From contig JAFYKU010000108.1 of the NCBI GenBank assembly GCA_017537405.1, positions 1 to 8,930 of the forward strand: a stretch of DNA of 8,930 nucleotides, read 5' to 3'. Every line of letters starts with the position of its first letter. Position 1 is the stretch's first letter. The position numbers were made by a program, and so were the translations under genes. The stretch comes from Clostridia bacterium (lineage in GTDB: Bacteria; Bacillota; Clostridia; Christensenellales; UBA1242). Positions 6,817 through 8,930 of the stretch are shown here, one piece after another. The notes under the pieces were generated by a model, which saw only the letters and a program-made list of their open reading frames with translations, was not told the origin of the DNA and ran no database searches.

Positions 6817-7391
6817 AACATATTCCCAATATCATAACTATTATTCGTATCGCACTTTTACCGTTCGTCTTTTTATTTTATCTGACAAACTTTGTGCCTT
6901 ACAGTCAATTTATCGCTATCGCAATTTTCTTGGTTGCCGCAGGTACCGATTTCTTAGACGGCATGATTGCACGCAAGTATAATTTGGTTTCCAATATTGG
7001 AAAGTTGCTTGACCCTATTGCAGACAAAATGCTGTATTATAGCGGTCTTTTCTTAATCATTGTGACAAACATTTTACCAATTTGGGCATGTGTTATCATC
7101 TATATGATTAACCTTTGCCGTGACTTTGCTATCGATTGTTTGCGTATGATTGCTGCGACCAAAGGTTCCGTGTTGGCAGCTAATGTATTCGGCAAGATTA
7201 AGACCATCATCGCGTTTGTTGCTACGCCATGGGTTTTATTACAAGGCTGCATTTCAACGAATTGGACCGGTTTTACGGCGTTTGCAATCATCGGCTTTGT
7301 TTTAATGGCCGCTCAAACATTCTTTTGTCTATTATCTGGGATTATTTATTTAGCACAAAACCGCAAAGTTTTATCTGATACTAAAGCGTAG
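6810..7391 (+). CDS. pgsA: CDP-diacylglycerol--glycerol-3-phosphate 3-phosphatidyltransferase
   Basis: An integral membrane enzyme that joins CDP-diacylglycerol and glycerol-3-phosphate to make phosphatidylglycerophosphate, the committed step to phosphatidylglycerol and cardiolipin. The 193-residue protein carries the complete CDP-alcohol phosphotransferase signature: D47, D50-G51, A54-R55, G64, D68 and D72 in the exact D-x2-DG-x2-AR-x8-G-x3-D-x3-D spacing. These residues bind the two metal ions and the CDP group. The N-terminal N-I-I-T-I-I-R-I segment and RDFAIDCLRM plus GKIKT (positions ~104-132) are typical of PgsA rather than other family members. About six hydrophobic segments are visible, and the length is normal. 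The gene is divergent from rny, and its 3' end overlaps polA by 11 bp. I found no convincing sigma-A promoter for it; a -35/-10 pair of comparable quality to its neighbours is absent upstream. Confidence 0.5.
   Translation: MSKHIPNIITIIRIALLPFVFLFYLTNFVPYSQFIAIAIFLVAAGTDFLDGMIARKYNLVSNIGKLLDPIADKMLYYSGLFLIIVTNILPIWACVIIYMINLCRDFAIDCLRMIAATKGSVLAANVFGKIKTIIAFVATPWVLLQGCISTNWTGFTAFAIIGFVLMAAQTFFCLLSGIIYLAQNRKVLSDTKA
7381..7391. other. Tail-to-tail overlap of pgsA and polA
   Basis: The pgsA stop TAG occupies 7389-7391 on the plus strand and the polA stop TAG occupies 7381-7383 on the minus strand, so the coding ends overlap by 11 bp. There is no intergenic space, and each 3' untranslated region must lie antisense to the other gene. 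No clear terminator for polA was seen within the end of pgsA. Confidence 0.5.
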
Positions 7392-8930
7392 TATCAACAC
7401 TTACATTAACCTCTAATTTTACAGGCAAGTGGACAACATTCTCCATTTGCCTTTTTACTATTTCGCTTATAATTTCAACTTCATCTTCTACACAATCAAA
7501 AACTAATTCGTCGTGAATTTGTAGAATCATTAAACTTTTCAAACCGCGTTCGGTCATTTCTTTATCGATGTTAACCATAGCTTTCTTAATAATATCTGCC
7601 GCACTACCTTGCATCGGCATATTCATTGCTGCACGCGTTGCAAACGCTACGACATTATTATTGTTCGCATATAACTCTGGTATATAACGACGACGACCAA
7701 ACATTGTTGATATATAACCATTTTGTTTTGCACTAGCCACGCATTGATCTAAAAATGCTTTTACCTTCGGAAAGGTCGTAAAATAATTTTTAATAACTGC
7801 TGCAGCTTCATGAAATCCACAATGTAAATCTTTAGCTAAACCAAATGATGATATACCATATATAATACCAAAATTAATCGTCTTGGCTTCACGGCGTCGA
7901 TTAGTATCACCAAACAACTTTTCCGCAGTTTCACGATGAATATCAGCACCACTGTTAAACCCTTTAATTAGATTTTCTTCACCAGATAATGCTGCTAATA
8001 AACGCAATTCAATTTGCGAATAATCGGCGGACAGAATTTTACCATTCTCAAAACGCGAAACAAAGACTTGACGAAATTTCGCACTGTCTGTTTTGCGTTG
8101 TGGTATGTTTTGTAAATTTGGTTCACTTGATGACAAACGCCCTGTTGCTGTTTTGTCAATATTAAAAGTAGTGTGGATTAAACCTTCTAAATCAACGGCA
8201 TTACCATAGCCGCGCACATAGGTCGAATACAATTTATACTTGCCGCGATACTCCAAGACCTTAGCTGCCAATGGTACAGTCGACGCTAACTGTGTCAATA
8301 CTTCTTCATTGGTCGAATAACCGGTTTTAGTTTTCTTGGTTAAATTTACGCCTAGCTTGCGTTGCAAGACATCACTCAATTCTTGCGTAGATTTGATATT
8401 AAAAGTTTCACCAGCCAAAGCAAAAATCTCGGCCTCCAAACTGGCAATTTCACTTTCCAATATTGCACCTAAGGCGTTTAAAGCCGCTACATCAACTTTA
8501 ATCCCGTTAATCGACATTTTGCTTAAGACCGGCAACACAGCAGCATCTAATGCCTTGCTTTCGTCTTTAACATCGCCAAACAATGGTGGTACCGGTTTAA
8601 CAACAGTTGCACCGCTAACCCATATATCACGGCGCAGCAGACTTTTAAATCCGGCCTGTTCAAACTTCTTTTTGACATTATCGTCAAATGGAAAAACAAA
8701 CGGACACTCCGCCAGTGAAAAATTAATTGGGACTTCACAATTAATAGCTGCAAGTTTTTTTGACATTTCAACTTGCTCAACACAGTCATTAACTTTTTTA
8801 TTTGCCGCCGATTCAATCACGGATTCAACCGAACCATACTTTTGAATTAAGGCTACCGCGGTTTTTTCACCAACACCAGCAGCACCAGGGATGTTGTCAC
8901 TCTTGTCACCCATCAAGGCTTTTACATCAA
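7381..8930 (-). CDS. polA: DNA polymerase I, C-terminal part, lacking the 3'-5' exonuclease-like domain (partial)
   Basis: Repair and Okazaki-fragment-processing polymerase. The frame is open at the right edge; 515 residues are visible, numbered here from the first complete codon. Residues 1-101 are the end of the 5'-nuclease domain: MGDKSDNIPG at 6-15, the GVGEKTA helix-hairpin-helix at 18-24, and a K-S-L-L-R-R end. The family-A polymerase domain begins near residue 130 (VLSKMSINGIKVD at 134-146). TGRLSSSEPNLQNIP, motif A DYSQIELR (D302), the O helix with K349, F353 and Y357, and motif C HDE (472-474) are all intact. Only ~32 residues join the two domains, where Pol I normally has a ~190-200-residue exonuclease or vestigial exonuclease domain. 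The loop before the O helix is also short, and the protein ends in DTTL, without the usual G-x-NW-type tail. An apparent start at 8916 is an internal TTG, not the true start. It is convergent with pgsA. Confidence 0.5.
   Translation of the reverse strand, partial: DVKALMGDKSDNIPGAAGVGEKTAVALIQKYGSVESVIESAANKKVNDCVEQVEMSKKLAAINCEVPINFSLAECPFVFPFDDNVKKKFEQAGFKSLLRRDIWVSGATVVKPVPPLFGDVKDESKALDAAVLPVLSKMSINGIKVDVAALNALGAILESEIASLEAEIFALAGETFNIKSTQELSDVLQRKLGVNLTKKTKTGYSTNEEVLTQLASTVPLAAKVLEYRGKYKLYSTYVRGYGNAVDLEGLIHTTFNIDKTATGRLSSSEPNLQNIPQRKTDSAKFRQVFVSRFENGKILSADYSQIELRLLAALSGEENLIKGFNSGADIHRETAEKLFGDTNRRREAKTINFGIIYGISSFGLAKDLHCGFHEAAAVIKNYFTTFPKVKAFLDQCVASAKQNGYISTMFGRRRYIPELYANNNNVVAFATRAAMNMPMQGSAADIIKKAMVNIDKEMTERGLKSLMILQIHDELVFDCVEDEVEIISEIVKRQMENVVHLPVKLEVNVSVDTTL
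7423..7456 (+). terminator. Probable intrinsic terminator of pgsA, inside the polA coding sequence
   Basis: AGGCAAGTGGA (7423-7433) and TCCATTTGCCT (7442-7452) form an 11-bp stem in plus-strand RNA with one G-U wobble and an 8-nt loop, followed by a T run to 7456. In the opposite strand the wobble becomes an A-C mismatch and no T run follows, so it should work only in the pgsA direction. It begins 32 bp after the pgsA stop. Confidence 0.5.

Noticed and set aside
8336..8845. Plus-strand open frame of 169 codons opposite polA
   Set aside because: It is a shadow of conserved polA sequence on the other strand.
1..8930. Stop-codon reassignment: none of the five visible stops is TGA
   Set aside because: No in-frame TGA occurs in any gene, and tryptophans are TGG throughout. 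Five stops are too few to mean anything.

Overview
The window looks like a bacterial chromosome segment, most likely from a Bacillota (Firmicutes) lineage, perhaps a gut-associated one with a compacted genome. This rests on RNase Y, ribosomal protein S21, MtaB and PgsA together, on strong GGAGG/GGTGA ribosome binding sites, on consensus sigma-A promoters, and on a large Ig-like-repeat surface protein whose repeat pattern I associate with gut Clostridia. The lineage is an inference, not a match. Bases lean AT-rich, and the genetic code is standard (TGG for Trp, no in-frame TGA).

Layout. (1) 1-3834, minus strand: one uninterrupted reading frame of 1278 codons runs off the left edge. It has an N-terminal hydrophobic export signal followed by ten to eleven diverged ~100-residue Ig-like repeats, so it is a partial giant surface or secreted protein. 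(2) 3843-4877, minus: mtaB, a tRNA methylthiotransferase that ends without the usual C-terminal TRAM domain. (3) 4921-5118, plus: rpsU (S21). It is divergent from mtaB, and the two promoters face each other and overlap. (4) 5142-5173: a bidirectional terminator between convergent rpsU and rny. (5) 5191-6750, minus: rny (RNase Y), driven by a perfect TTGACA-N17-TATAAT promoter that overlaps the start of pgsA. (6) 6810-7391, plus: pgsA (phosphatidylglycerophosphate synthase). (7) 7381-8930, minus: the C-terminal part of polA (DNA polymerase I), open at the right edge. It meets pgsA tail to tail with an 11-bp overlap, and the likely pgsA terminator lies inside polA.

Apart from the surface protein, the genes are housekeeping: tRNA modification and translation (mtaB, rpsU), mRNA turnover (rny), phospholipid synthesis (pgsA) and DNA repair/replication (polA). 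They do not form one pathway. Compaction is the common theme: short intergenic gaps (8, 43, 72 and 59 bp), overlapping promoters, overlapping 3' ends, a DNA polymerase I whose central exonuclease-like domain is missing, and an MtaB without TRAM. There is no CRISPR array, tRNA, rRNA, insertion sequence or phage gene, and no gene-free stretch longer than about 75 bases. I see no convincing new multi-gene system. The items most worth following up are the giant repeat protein, the two domain-reduced enzymes and the interlocked regulatory signals.
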